Assembly: GCF_050847355.1 (NCBI RefSeq)
Contig: NZ_CP193756.1
Span: 241,357 to 305,356, forward strand
Length of the DNA: 64,000 nt
Source of the DNA: Limimaricola sp027213785
GTDB taxonomy: Bacteria; Pseudomonadota; Alphaproteobacteria; Rhodobacterales; Rhodobacteraceae
Reading direction: 5' to 3'
In this document: positions 1-8,729 of the stretch, one piece after another
Position numbering within the stretch: the stretch's first letter is position 1
Layout of the letters: each line of letters opens with the position of its first letter
The notes under the pieces: generated by a model
The model's database searches: none
Told to the model about the DNA's origin: nothing
Seen by the model: the letters and a program-made list of their open reading frames with translations, nothing else
Position numbers and translations under genes: made by a program

Positions 1-1981
1 AGGCCCGCGTGGCCAGGCACTCCCGCGCCACCGCCGCCTCCATGTCCTCGCCCCCTTGCGGGAAATACCACGCCCGCCGCCACAGCGAGACCGGCTCGAA
101 CACCGCGCCGTTGGCCTCGGCCCAAGGGTCGATCGGCGTGGCCCGCGTCACCTCGAAGGTGGCGCCCTTGTGGTAGCCCGCAAAGGCGCCGAAAGTGGTT
201 GGCGTGTAGGGCGGGCGGAAGGTGGTCAGGCCCACCTGCGGCGGCGCCTTGCCGACCGCGTCCGAGGCGATCATCAGCCCGTTCATGTTCGACATCTTGC
301 CCTGATCGGTCGCCATGCCGTTGGTGGTGTAGCGCTTGACGTGCTCGATCGAGCGCATCCCCTCGCGCACCGCGAGGCGGATGTCCTTGGCGGTGACGTC
401 GTTCTGGAAATCGATGAAGGCGCGCACGCGGCTCGACTTGCGATCGGTCGGCAGCTCCTTGTGGCTTTCGCCCGTGCCGGGCCGGTCATGCGCGACGGCA
501 AGGGTCGTGGCCCCGGCCGCCCTGCCGAGCGCCGTCGCCGCCTCTGCCCCCGCCTTCGCCCCGTCGGCCAGCGCCTCGGCATAGCCCCAGAGCCCGCGCC
601 CCGCGCCCGCGATGTGGCAGTCCTCGGTCATCCGCCCGGGCAGGAAGGTCCGGCTCTCCTCGTCCCATTGCAGGCTGCCCTTGGTATGCGAGAACAGGTG
701 CAGCGACGGCGTCCAGCCACCCGACATCAGCAGGCAGTCGCAATGGATCATGCGGGGATCGCCGACGCGGCCCGCTTCGACCGGGTTCACCGTGACCGAA
801 GAAATGCGCAGCCGGCCGCGCGTGCCGGTGACGGTGTGCCCGGCCAGCACCTCGATGCCGCGCACCCGCGCTTCGGCGCGCAGGTCTTCGCGCGGGGTGT
901 CGCGGGTGTCGACGATGGCGACGATCTTGGTGCCCGCCTCGGCCAGATCGAACGCCGCGTACCAGGCGCTGTCATGCGAGGTGACGATGACGGCCCGCTC
1001 GCCGACCTTGACGCCCCAGCGGTGCAGGTAGCTCTGCGCCGCGCCGGCCAGCATCACGCCGGGCCGGTCGTTGCCGTGGAACACCAGCGGCTTTTCCAGC
1101 GCGCCCTGCGCCAGCACCACGCGCGTCGCACGCACCCGCCACATCCGCTCGCGCGGGGCGTTCGCGGGGATCTCGTCGAGATGGTCGGTCAGCTTCTCGC
1201 ACAACCCGATCATGTTCTGGTGGTAGTAGCCGATCGCCGTGGTGCGGGTCATCAGCCGCACGCCGAGCCGCGCGAGTTCCGACAGCGCCCCATCGAGCCA
1301 CTCCCAGGCCCCCTGCCCGTCGATCTCGACGCCCGGATCGGACAGCAGCGCGCCGCCCATCTCCGGGTTCTCGTCCACTAGCGTCACCCGCACGCCCGCC
1401 CGCGCCGCCGCGAGCGCGGCCATGAGGCCCGACGGCCCGGCGCCCACGACCAGCAGGTCGGTGTGCAGGTAGCGCGAGGCATAGCGGTCCGGGTCGACCT
1501 CGGTCGGCGCCCGGCCCAGACCCGCGGCATGGCGGATCACCGGCTCGTAGAGCTTGTCCCAGAAGCTGCGCGGCCACATGAAGGTCTTGTAGTAGAACCC
1601 GGCCGGGAAGAGCGGGTGCAGCGCGTCGTTCACCGCGCCGAAGTCGAAGGCGAGCGAGCCGAGCCGGTTCTGGCTTTCGGCCACCAGCCCCTGCCGCAGT
1701 TCCTGCACCGTGGCGCGCGTGTTGGGCTCGAACCGCCCCTCTTTCTCACCGCCCCCGCGCGAGGTGCCGATGAGGGCGTTCGGCTCGGCGGAGTCCGCCG
1801 TCACAGGCCCACGCGGGCGGTGATACTTGAACGACCGACCCATCAGGTGGACGCCATGCGCCAGCAGCGCCGAGGCCACCGTGTCGCCGCGCAGCCCCTC
1901 ATAGGACTTGCCGTCGAAGCTGAACATCACCGTCTCGTCGTGCTTCACCCGGCCCTTGCCGGGAATGCGGAACTGGCTCAT
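1..1981 (-). CDS. soxA: Sarcosine oxidase alpha subunit, partial (C-terminus beyond the window)
   Basis: Large subunit of heterotetrameric sarcosine oxidase, which oxidises sarcosine to glycine and passes the methyl carbon to tetrahydrofolate or releases it as formaldehyde. The minus frame is open from ATG at 1981 to the window edge, giving about 660 residues of a family protein of about 1000. The N-terminus (MSQFRIPGKGR) leads into the 2Fe-2S-like fold. A dinucleotide-binding glycine motif G-A-G-P-S-G lies at residues 180-185, followed by the Rossmann strand ending LVDEN. The start codon overlaps the soxD stop (TAATG), so translation is probably coupled. The C-terminal aminomethyltransferase-like domain and soxG are not visible. 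Other long frames here are shadows. Confidence 0.93.
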   Translation of the reverse strand, partial: MSQFRIPGKGRVKHDETVMFSFDGKSYEGLRGDTVASALLAHGVHLMGRSFKYHRPRGPVTADSAEPNALIGTSRGGGEKEGRFEPNTRATVQELRQGLVAESQNRLGSLAFDFGAVNDALHPLFPAGFYYKTFMWPRSFWDKLYEPVIRHAAGLGRAPTEVDPDRYASRYLHTDLLVVGAGPSGLMAALAAARAGVRVTLVDENPEMGGALLSDPGVEIDGQGAWEWLDGALSELARLGVRLMTRTTAIGYYHQNMIGLCEKLTDHLDEIPANAPRERMWRVRATRVVLAQGALEKPLVFHGNDRPGVMLAGAAQSYLHRWGVKVGERAVIVTSHDSAWYAAFDLAEAGTKIVAIVDTRDTPREDLRAEARVRGIEVLAGHTVTGTRGRLRISSVTVNPVEAGRVGDPRMIHCDCLLMSGGWTPSLHLFSHTKGSLQWDEESRTFLPGRMTEDCHIAGAGRGLWGYAEALADGAKAGAEAATALGRAAGATTLAVAHDRPGTGESHKELPTDRKSSRVRAFIDFQNDVTAKDIRLAVREGMRSIEHVKRYTTNGMATDQGKMSNMNGLMIASDAVGKAPPQVGLTTFRPPYTPTTFGAFAGYHKGATFEVTRATPIDPWAEANGAVFEPVSLWRRAWYFPQGGEDMEAAVARECLATRA

Positions 1982-2277
1982 TACGCGGCCTCCAGCTTTG
2001 AAAGATCGGGGCGCGGTTCGCCCGCCTTGTAGGTCATCAGGAACCGGTCGCTCACCGTGTCGCGCACCGCGTTGAAGAAGCGCGCGCAGCCATGGACATG
2101 GCGCCAGCGCTCGAAATGCGGGCCGCGCGCATTGGTGCGGATGAACAGGAAGTCGCGCCATTCCTCGTCGGACATCGCCGAAGGGTCCTCGGGCCGAATG
2201 ACATGCGCCTCGCCCGCATAGGCGAATTCCAGCTCCGGCAGGGTCTCGTCGCAATAGGGGCAATGGATCAGCAGCAT
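1981..2277 (-). CDS. soxD: Sarcosine oxidase delta subunit
   Basis: Small zinc-binding structural subunit of heterotetrameric sarcosine oxidase, 98 aa, the usual size. The N-terminal MLLIHCPYC motif supplies zinc-ligand cysteines at 6 and 9. The middle (WRDFLFIRTN..HFERW.H..GCARFFN) is the family signature. It lies between soxB (9 nt upstream) and soxA (1-nt overlap) in the canonical soxB-soxD-soxA order, all on the minus strand. Confidence 0.96.
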   Translation of the reverse strand: MLLIHCPYCDETLPELEFAYAGEAHVIRPEDPSAMSDEEWRDFLFIRTNARGPHFERWRHVHGCARFFNAVRDTVSDRFLMTYKAGEPRPDLSKLEAA

Positions 2278-2286
2278 GTCGTCACC

Positions 2287-3540
2287 TCAATGCGCGACGG
2301 CGGCGGCCGCCGCCTCGTCGATCAGCCGCCCCGTGCGGAAGCGGTCCAGCGTGAAGGGGGCGTTGAGGGCATGCGGCTCGCCCGTGGCCACCGTGTGCGC
2401 CAGCACATGCGCCGCGCCCGGCGTCGCCTTGAAGCCGCCGGTGCCCCAGCCGCAATTGACGAAGAGGTTCGGCACCGGTGTCTTGCCGATGATCGCCGAG
2501 CGGTCCGGCGTCACGTCGACGATGCCGCCCCATTTCCGCAGCATCCGCATCCGGTTGAAGATCGGGAAGATCTCGCAGATCGCCGCCACCGTGTGCTCGA
2601 TCAGCGGCAGCCCGCCGCGCTGCGAATAGCTGGTGTATTGGTCGGTGCCCGAACCGATCACCAGCTCGCCCTTGTCGGACTGGCTGATATAGGCGTGCAC
2701 CGTGTTCGACATCACCACGCAGGGAAACACCGGCTTCACAGGCTCCGAGACCAGCGCCTGCAACGGGAAGCTCTCGAGCGGCATCCGCACGCCCGCGCTC
2801 TCCATCACCACGCTCGTGTGCCCCGCCGCCGAGACCGCGACCTTCTTCGCCCCGATGAAGCCCTTGGCGGTATCGACCCCCGTCACCGCCCCGTCGGGCC
2901 CGCGCCGGATCGCGATCACCGGGCAGTTCTGGATGATGTCGACACCCCTCGCCGCCGCCGCCCGCGCATAACCCCAGGCCACCGCGTCGTGCCGCGCCGT
3001 GCCCGCCCGCATCTGCAACGCCGCGCCCATGACCGGGTAGCGCGCCTCCCGGGAGATGTTGAGCGGCGGGCAGAATTCCTTGGCCTCCTCGGCCGAAAGC
3101 CAGCGGTTGTCGACGCCGTTCAGCCGGTTCGAATGCACGTGGCGCTGGAAGGACTGCACGTCGTGGACGTTGTGCGCCAGCATCATCACCCCGCGCCGCG
3201 AGAACATGACGTTGTAGTTCAGTTCCTGGCTCAGCCCATCCCACAGATCGAGCGCGTGGTCGTAGAGCTTCGCGCTCTCGTCATAGAGGTAGTTCGAGCG
3301 GATGATGGTGGTGTTGCGCCCGGTGTTGCCGCCGCCGAGCCAGCCCTTGTCGATCACCGCGACATTGGTGATGCCGTGTTCGCGGGCGAGGTAGTATGCC
3401 GCGCCGAGCCCGTGGCCACCGGCGCCGACGATGATGACGTCGTACTGCTTCTTGGGCTCCGCATCCGGCCATTGCTCGCGCCAGCCCTTGTGACCGGTGA
3501 GCGCGTTCTTCACCACGGCGAAGGCGGAATAGCGGGGCAT
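2287..3540 (-). CDS. soxB: Sarcosine oxidase beta subunit (FAD/FMN-dependent)
   Basis: Catalytic flavoprotein subunit of sarcosine oxidase, 417 aa, full length. The N-terminal FAD-binding Rossmann motif VIIVGAGGHGLGAAYYLA is at about residues 35-52. His184 in TARHDAVAWG matches the histidine region that carries the covalent FMN in this family (family knowledge). The C-terminal NCGWGTGGFKATPGA segment is typical of the DAO fold. It is the first gene of the soxBDA operon and is divergent from the GlxA-type regulator at 3640, with an inverted repeat in the 99-bp gap. With creatinase at 6388-7614 it completes creatine to sarcosine to glycine. Confidence 0.96.
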   Translation of the reverse strand: MPRYSAFAVVKNALTGHKGWREQWPDAEPKKQYDVIIVGAGGHGLGAAYYLAREHGITNVAVIDKGWLGGGNTGRNTTIIRSNYLYDESAKLYDHALDLWDGLSQELNYNVMFSRRGVMMLAHNVHDVQSFQRHVHSNRLNGVDNRWLSAEEAKEFCPPLNISREARYPVMGAALQMRAGTARHDAVAWGYARAAAARGVDIIQNCPVIAIRRGPDGAVTGVDTAKGFIGAKKVAVSAAGHTSVVMESAGVRMPLESFPLQALVSEPVKPVFPCVVMSNTVHAYISQSDKGELVIGSGTDQYTSYSQRGGLPLIEHTVAAICEIFPIFNRMRMLRKWGGIVDVTPDRSAIIGKTPVPNLFVNCGWGTGGFKATPGAAHVLAHTVATGEPHALNAPFTLDRFRTGRLIDEAAAAAVAH

Positions 3541-3593
3541 GGCGCGATCCTCGGGAAGGGAGCTTTTCTGTTTCCTTCATGCCATGAAACCTG

Positions 3594-3609
3594 CATCCAT
3601 GGCTGGATG
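3594..3609. promoter_or_regulatory. Inverted repeat in the soxB/GlxA-regulator divergent intergenic region
   Basis: CATCCA-tggc-TGGATG is a perfect 6-bp inverted repeat with a 4-nt spacer, midway between the two divergent starts and partly repeated immediately downstream (GGATG). It is a candidate operator for the adjacent AraC-type regulator. Position and symmetry are seen; function is inferred. Confidence 0.4.
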
Positions 3610-3639
3610 GATGCGCCAGATTGACGTTATGATTGCGAC

Positions 3640-4644
3640 ATGAACACCGCTTTGGCCACGGCCCCTCCTCGACCCCGCCTGCGTGTCGGCTTCCTGCTGG
3701 CGCGGCGTTTCACGCTTTCGGCCTTCGCCAGTTTCGTCGATGTCCTGAGACTGGCCGCCGATGAGGGTGACAGGTCGCGGCCGATCCTGTGCAGCTGGCG
3801 TGTCATTTCCGAGGATCCGACCCCTGTCCGGTCCAGCTGCGGCGTCACCGTGGGCCCGGAGGAGCGGCTCGGCGATCCCCGCCGCTTCGACTACATCGTG
3901 GTGATCGGCGGGCTGATCGACGAAGGCGGTCTGCCGCCAGAGGAGATCGCCTTCCTGCGCCGCGCCGCGGCAGCCAAGGTGCCGCTGGTGGGGGTCTGCA
4001 CCGGCGCCTTCATCCTGCACCGGGCCGGGTTGATGAAGGGGTACCGCTGCTGCGTCAGCTGGTTTCACCACGACGATTTCCTCGAGCAGTTCGACGGGCT
4101 CGTTCCCGTCTCGGACCGGGTCTTCGTCGAGGATCGCGACCGGCTGACCTGCTCGGGCGGCGCGAGTTCCGCGCATCTCGCCGCCCACCTGATCGACCGG
4201 CATATCGGCCGGGCGGCCGCGCGCAAGAGCCTGCACATCATGATCATAGACGAGGCAATGGCCGCCGACGATCCGCAGCCGGGCCTGCCGCTCGATCTCA
4301 AGACCCGCGATCCGCTGGTGCGGCGCGCGCTCCTGCACATGCAGCAGAATCTCGACGCGGCGCCCGGCGTGGGCGATGTCGCCGAACGGCTCGGGGTCAG
4401 CCGCCGCAAGCTCGAGCGGCACATGCGCGAGGCGCTTGGTCTGAGCCCGGCGGCGGCATTCCTCAAGGTCCGGCTCGCCCATGCGCGTTTCCTGCTCGCC
4501 CGCCCCGGCTACAGCGTCACCCGCATCGCCGCCGAGGCGGGCTTTTGCGACGTGTCGCACCTGATCCGCGTCTTCCGGCAGCATGAGGGCACGACGCCCG
4601 AGGCCTGGCGGCAGGCCAATGCCGCGCAGCGCGCGCCGGTCTGA
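3640..4644 (+). CDS. GlxA/GbdR-like transcriptional regulator (DJ-1/PfpI domain plus AraC HTH)
   Basis: Probable transcription activator of the divergent sox operon. It has 334 aa with two domains. Residues about 14-200 form a class-I glutamine-amidotransferase/DJ-1-like ligand-sensing domain, with the nucleophile-elbow cysteine in GVCTGAF (C120). Residues about 225-325 form an AraC/XylS double helix-turn-helix (VAERLGVSRRKLERHMREALG; IAAEAGFCDVSHLIRVFRQ). GbdR in Pseudomonas, which has this architecture, responds to glycine betaine and dimethylglycine and controls sarcosine catabolism, so a methylglycine-type inducer is likely. The exact ligand is inferred. An 11-bp hairpin follows 12 nt after the stop. 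Confidence 0.88.
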   Translation: MNTALATAPPRPRLRVGFLLARRFTLSAFASFVDVLRLAADEGDRSRPILCSWRVISEDPTPVRSSCGVTVGPEERLGDPRRFDYIVVIGGLIDEGGLPPEEIAFLRRAAAAKVPLVGVCTGAFILHRAGLMKGYRCCVSWFHHDDFLEQFDGLVPVSDRVFVEDRDRLTCSGGASSAHLAAHLIDRHIGRAAARKSLHIMIIDEAMAADDPQPGLPLDLKTRDPLVRRALLHMQQNLDAAPGVGDVAERLGVSRRKLERHMREALGLSPAAAFLKVRLAHARFLLARPGYSVTRIAAEAGFCDVSHLIRVFRQHEGTTPEAWRQANAAQRAPV

Positions 4645-4656
4645 CGGGCAGACGAG

Positions 4657-4681
4657 AAAGGGCGGCCGATGGCCGCCCTTT
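4657..4681. terminator. Bidirectional hairpin terminator
   Basis: AAAGGGCGGCC-gat-GGCCGCCCTTT is a perfect 11-bp stem with a 3-nt loop between the convergent regulator (ends 4644) and symporter (ends 4702). A/T-rich arm ends on both sides suit termination in both directions. Confidence 0.8.
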
Positions 4682-4701
4682 CCCGCGAAATGCGATGTCT
4701 C

Positions 4702-6156
4702 TCAGGCGCGTTGCAACCCGCCGCTGCGCGAGGTGGCCAAGCTGACCGCGACATAAAGCAAACTCGAGACGGCGCAGCCGACCAGCGGGCCCACGACCCA
4801 GCCGGCCTCGCTCCAAAGCAGCATGCCGCCGGAGGTCACGAAGCCGCTGCCCATCGCCGCCAGCGCCCCCCAGCCATTGCCGCGCCAGAAGCTCGACACG
4901 AAAATCGGCCCGACCAGCGTCGCCAGCAAGGTGCCGGTGCCCAGAATGCCCAGCCAGGACAGGAAGAAGGGCGGTGCGTAGAACATCATCAAGAGACCGG
5001 CGAGACCGAACACCACCACCGCCGCGCGGTTGAGGAACAGGACCGTGGCCGGGTTCTCATGGCCGGGCAGCAGCGCCCGGCGCAGATCATGCGAGGCCGC
5101 CGAGGCGACGGTGTGCAGTAGCGAGTTCGCGGTCGATTGCATCGCGAAGAGGATGCACAGCGTGATGAAGCCGCCGAGCGCGGGGTGCAGGAAGCTCTGC
5201 AGATAAACCGGCATGGCCTGATCCGCCTGCTCCAGCCCGGGCATCCGGACCCGCATGTAAAGGCCCACTACGGGGATAAGCGATAGGAGACAACCAAAGG
5301 GCGCCACGTACATCGCGACCACATGCGGCTTAACATCGGGACGAAAGGCTAGGAAACGCACCGCCATGTACGGCAATACGGCTGAGAATAGGAAAGCGTA
5401 AGGCAAGACCAAAAAAACCGCGCCCCTAGCTTGGCCGTAGGGTGCGGAGGTTTCCGGGTTGATCAGACTAGGATCGATCTGACGCAAAGCCGCGACCAAT
5501 TCTGCGGGAGTGAGATCGCTAAAGATTTGCGTGCAGATAATAACTGCCGCCAGAACCATACCGAGCAGCATCAGCGTGTCGGTCCAGGCCACCGCCGTCA
5601 GACCACCCAGCACCGTGTAGAGGATGATGATTGAGATCATCAGCACAGCTCCCCAGCTTTCGGGCAGGTCGAGCCAGCCGGCGGCGAGGATGCCCACGGC
5701 CTTGATCTGGCTGGTCAGGAAGACGAGCAGCAGCACGATGGTGATCACCGCGGCCACCCCCTGCACGAGCCGACCCAACCCGCCATCGGCATGCAGCCTC
5801 GCAGCGTATTCGGGGATCGTACAGCTGCCCATTTCGGCAGCCCGCCGTGACAGGAAACGCGAGAAGAACAGGACCGCAATCACCATAGCCGGGGCGAACA
5901 TGAAATTGCCCAGTAGCTCGATCGCGCCGAATTCGTAGGCCACGCCGGGCGAGCCCATGAAGCCCCAACCGGAGAAGCCGGTCGCCACGATCGTCGAGGC
6001 GCCGACGAAGGGCCCGAGCGAGCGCCCCGCGACGAGAAAGCCGCTCTCGTCGTCGCCGCCCATCCGCACGACCCGGCCGGCACGCCATCCAAGCCAGATC
6101 AGCGCGGCCATGGACGCCGCCATGATCGCCCAGTTGACCCATACGCTATCGTCCAC
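4702..6156 (-). CDS. Sodium:solute symporter (SSS family), candidate creatine/creatinine or methylglycine importer
   Basis: Inner-membrane sodium-coupled solute importer, 484 aa with about 12-13 hydrophobic segments. The early segment FSGWGFMGSPGVAYEFG, the GGLTAVAWTD motif of helix 5/6 and QSTANSLLHTVASAASHD are SSS hallmarks. It lies just downstream of a 35-aa membrane peptide gene and of creatinase, and convergent to the sox regulator. This context suggests creatine, creatinine or sarcosine as substrate, but the family does not show specificity from sequence alone. Positions 5281-5580 have visibly lower GC and rarer codons (CTA, TCA, GTA) than the rest of the gene. Confidence 0.88.
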   Translation of the reverse strand: MDDSVWVNWAIMAASMAALIWLGWRAGRVVRMGGDDESGFLVAGRSLGPFVGASTIVATGFSGWGFMGSPGVAYEFGAIELLGNFMFAPAMVIAVLFFSRFLSRRAAEMGSCTIPEYAARLHADGGLGRLVQGVAAVITIVLLLVFLTSQIKAVGILAAGWLDLPESWGAVLMISIIILYTVLGGLTAVAWTDTLMLLGMVLAAVIICTQIFSDLTPAELVAALRQIDPSLINPETSAPYGQARGAVFLVLPYAFLFSAVLPYMAVRFLAFRPDVKPHVVAMYVAPFGCLLSLIPVVGLYMRVRMPGLEQADQAMPVYLQSFLHPALGGFITLCILFAMQSTANSLLHTVASAASHDLRRALLPGHENPATVLFLNRAAVVVFGLAGLLMMFYAPPFFLSWLGILGTGTLLATLVGPIFVSSFWRGNGWGALAAMGSGFVTSGGMLLWSEAGWVVGPLVGCAVSSLLYVAVSLATSRSGGLQRA

Positions 6157-6217
6157 CTTCGGTCCTCCTCGAATTTGGTGGGATGGCCCGCCCCTCCTCC
6201 AAATGCGGGCCCGATGA

Positions 6218-6325
6218 TCAATCCGCCCGCCGCGCCTCCTGCACGGCGAAGACGAAAACCGTCAGCACGAACGTCGCGAGATTGGATATGACGAACGCGT
6301 CCAGAACCCATGAGCCGGTCAGCAT
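6218..6325 (-). CDS. 35-aa single-span membrane peptide, probable accessory subunit of the symporter
   Basis: A small ORF starting MLTGSWVLDAFV and ending QEARRAD, with one hydrophobic helix (residues about 7-29) and a charged cytoplasmic-like tail. The ATG at 6325 is preceded by GAGAG at ribosome-binding distance. It is 61 nt upstream of the symporter start on the same strand. Small one- or two-helix proteins often sit next to SSS-family transporters, so a partner or stability role is inferred. Confidence 0.6.
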   Translation of the reverse strand: MLTGSWVLDAFVISNLATFVLTVFVFAVQEARRAD

Positions 6326-6352
6326 GGGACATCTCTCACGGAATGCAGAAAA

Positions 6353-6376
6353 CCCCCGCGGTCTGCACCGCGGGGG
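6353..6376 (-). terminator. Rho-independent terminator of the creatinase gene
   Basis: CCCCCGCGGT-ctgc-ACCGCGGGGG forms a perfect 10-bp stem. On the minus strand it is followed by TTTTC. It lies 12 nt after the creatinase stop and separates it from the membrane-peptide/symporter unit. Confidence 0.82.
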
Positions 6377-6387
6377 CCAAGGTCGGA

Positions 6388-7614
6388 TCAGGCGGCCTTC
6401 GCCTTGCCCTTCACGATCAGGTGCTCCGGGCCATAGGGGAAACCGGTGATGTTGCGGTTGCCCCCCTCCTCGATCACGAGGATGTCGTGCTCGCGATAGC
6501 CGCCGGCGCCGGGCGTCCCCTCGGGGATGGTGATCATCGGCTCCATCGAGACGACCATGCCGGGCTCCAGCACGGTCTCGCAGTCCTCGCGCAGTTCGAG
6601 CCCCGCCTCGCGGCCGTAATAGTGGCTCAACACGCCGAAGGAATGGCCGTAGCCGAAGCTGCGATACTGCAGCAGGTTTTCCTCGGCGTAGATCTCGTTG
6701 AGCTGCTTGGCGATCTCCGAGCACTTCTTGCCGGGCACCAGCAGCTCCTTGCCGCGGTCGTGGACCTTGCAGTTGATTTCCCACAGGCGGATGTGCTCGT
6801 CGCTGGCCTCCTCGGCGAAGAGCGTGCGTTCGAGCGCGACGTAGTATCCCGCGACCATCGGAAAGCAGTTGAGCGACAGGATGTCGCCGCGCTCGATCTT
6901 GCGGCTGGTGACCGGGTTGTGGGCGCCGTCGGTGTTGATGCCCGACTGGAACCAGGTCCAGGTGTCGAGCAGCTCGGCCTCGGGCCAGCTCTTGGCGATC
7001 TCGCGGATCATCGTGGCGGTCGAATGCAGCGCCACCTCGCGCTCGGTCACGCCGACGGCGGTGGCCTCGACGCAGGCCGCGCCGCCGATGTCGGCGATGC
7101 GGGCCATCTCGGTGATATGCGCGATCTCCTCGGCCGACTTGATCATCCGCAGCCGCATGGCGGGCGCCGCGATGTCGGTGAATTCGACGCCGGGAAACTC
7201 GGATTTGAGCTGCTCGAGCAGCTCGATATTGACGTGATCGAACTCGATCCCGATCCGCTTCGCCTTGCCCGCGACCTGTCGCACGGCATGAAAGAAATTG
7301 TCCTTCTGCCAATCGGTATAGGTGATGTTGTGGCCGAAGGTTCGACGCCAGGGCTGGCCGCCATCGATGCCCGCGCTGATCGTGGTGGCGCTGTCCTGAT
7401 CGATCACGAGACCGTAGCGGCGACCGAACTGGCAATAGATGAAATCGGCATAATAGTTGATGTTGTGATAGGAGGTGAACAGCGCTGCATCGATGCCCGC
7501 TTCGGCCATATGCGCGCGGATCGCGTCCTGGCGACGCTGCATTTCGGAGGCAGAGAAGGTCGGCTTCGCCTTCTCACCATTACCTACATAATTCTGAAGA
7601 CGTTCGCGCTGCAT
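6388..7614 (-). CDS. Creatinase (creatine amidinohydrolase)
   Basis: Hydrolyses creatine to sarcosine and urea, a cytoplasmic homodimer of the M24/pita-bread fold. It has 408 aa, the length of Pseudomonas putida creatinase. Shared blocks recalled from that enzyme include FTSYHNINYY, GGQPWRR, SGINTDGAHNPVT, LSNCFPM-like LSLNCFPM and YGHSFG.LSHYYGREAGLELRED. His232 in GAHN falls at the same number as the catalytic His232 of the Pseudomonas enzyme. The match is much closer to creatinase than to proline dipeptidases. It is divergent from a LysR regulator (7703). Its product sarcosine is the substrate of soxBDA 3 kb away. Confidence 0.93.
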   Translation of the reverse strand: MQRERLQNYVGNGEKAKPTFSASEMQRRQDAIRAHMAEAGIDAALFTSYHNINYYADFIYCQFGRRYGLVIDQDSATTISAGIDGGQPWRRTFGHNITYTDWQKDNFFHAVRQVAGKAKRIGIEFDHVNIELLEQLKSEFPGVEFTDIAAPAMRLRMIKSAEEIAHITEMARIADIGGAACVEATAVGVTEREVALHSTATMIREIAKSWPEAELLDTWTWFQSGINTDGAHNPVTSRKIERGDILSLNCFPMVAGYYVALERTLFAEEASDEHIRLWEINCKVHDRGKELLVPGKKCSEIAKQLNEIYAEENLLQYRSFGYGHSFGVLSHYYGREAGLELREDCETVLEPGMVVSMEPMITIPEGTPGAGGYREHDILVIEEGGNRNITGFPYGPEHLIVKGKAKAA

Positions 7615-7702
7615 GATCGCTCCCTTTCTCGATGGACAGTGAAACTGGCCGGAGGGTCGATCGGATCTTGCAGCTTGTCAAAAGACCATAATTCACGCTC
7701 CC

Positions 7703-8623
7703 ATGAGAAATACTCATATGGAGATCCAAGTGTCCCTTCCTCCGCTGACCGCCTTGCGGGCCTTCGAGGCCGTCGCGCGTCTGGGCAGCTTCAACGCTGC
7801 CGCGAAAGCGCTGTTCGTCACCCAGTCCGCCGTCAGCCATCAGGTGCGGCATCTCGAGACCTGGCTCGACCAGCCTCTTTTCGACCGGTCCGGCGCCAGG
7901 CCCCGCCTGCTGGCAAGAGGAGAGGCTCTTGCGCGCGACCTGACATTGGCGTTCGGCGGTATCGAAGCTGCCTGCGCCCGCGCACGAGTTTCGGAAAAGC
8001 CTGAATCACTCGTGATCGCGGCAATCCCGTCGGTGGCGCTGTGCTGGTTGATCCCGCGTCTGTCGTCGTTCCGAAACGCGCATCCAGACATTTCCGTGCG
8101 CATCATCTATGCGATCCACGGTCAGGACATCGATTTTCGGGAGGTCGATCTCGCTTTCACCTATGCCGCCAGCCCCCCGGCGCTGCCGGGCGTCCAGACC
8201 GAACTTTTCCTACCCGGCGTCAGCGTCCCTGTCTGCAGCCCCGCCGTTGCCACGGGGCTGGCCACGGGATCCGTTACGCCGGAGGCCATGCTGCAAGCCG
8301 GCTTCCTGCACGACAGCGATACGTCCGGCTGGGAAGACTGGCTGAGCCGTGCGGGGGGCGGCGGCGCTGTCCCGCTCGATGGGCCGGTGTTCGAGGATTT
8401 TAACCTGCTGCGGGCTGCGGCGTTGGCAGGGCAGGGAATCGCGCTGTGTCCCATCGCAATGATCCGCGACGACCTGCAAAGCGGGCAACTCGTGCAACTC
8501 TCCGATCGGACCGCGCTCGATGGCTATGGCTACTATCTCAATGTCGCGCAGACCATGGACCCGGCCATGGACAGGCCGGGGGCGATCTTCCGCGATTGGG
8601 CCTTCGCCGCCCGCGAAGCCTGA
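7703..8623 (+). CDS. LysR-family regulator (GcvA-like), candidate regulator of creatinase
   Basis: 306-aa LysR-type regulator. The N-terminal winged HTH is at residues about 12-70 (LTALRAFEAVARLGSFNAAAKALFVTQSAVSHQVRHLE). The C-terminal half is a periplasmic-binding-like effector domain of the GcvA subgroup (GVQTELFLPGVSVPVCSP; QGIALCPIAMI). It is divergently transcribed from creatinase across an 88-bp gap, the standard layout for a LysR regulator and its target. The effector is unknown. An alternative start at 7718 gives a 301-aa protein. Confidence 0.85.
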   Translation: MRNTHMEIQVSLPPLTALRAFEAVARLGSFNAAAKALFVTQSAVSHQVRHLETWLDQPLFDRSGARPRLLARGEALARDLTLAFGGIEAACARARVSEKPESLVIAAIPSVALCWLIPRLSSFRNAHPDISVRIIYAIHGQDIDFREVDLAFTYAASPPALPGVQTELFLPGVSVPVCSPAVATGLATGSVTPEAMLQAGFLHDSDTSGWEDWLSRAGGGGAVPLDGPVFEDFNLLRAAALAGQGIALCPIAMIRDDLQSGQLVQLSDRTALDGYGYYLNVAQTMDPAMDRPGAIFRDWAFAAREA

Positions 8624-8729
8624 GCGCGGCTTTGACCGAGCCGATAGCTGCCGGCAAGAAGACGACCGGCCAACGTCCGATACGTTTTGGCGTCGTTCAG
8701 CGTTACCCCGAGCACGTCCTTCTATCGCC

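Noticed and set aside
56..1381. 441-codon open frame on the plus strand
   Set aside because: Antisense to soxA; arginine/alanine/histidine-rich translation without domain, a usual shadow in high-GC sequence.
6310..8004. 564-codon plus-strand frame across creatinase and the LysR start
   Set aside because: Antisense to creatinase and out of frame with LysR; no family features.
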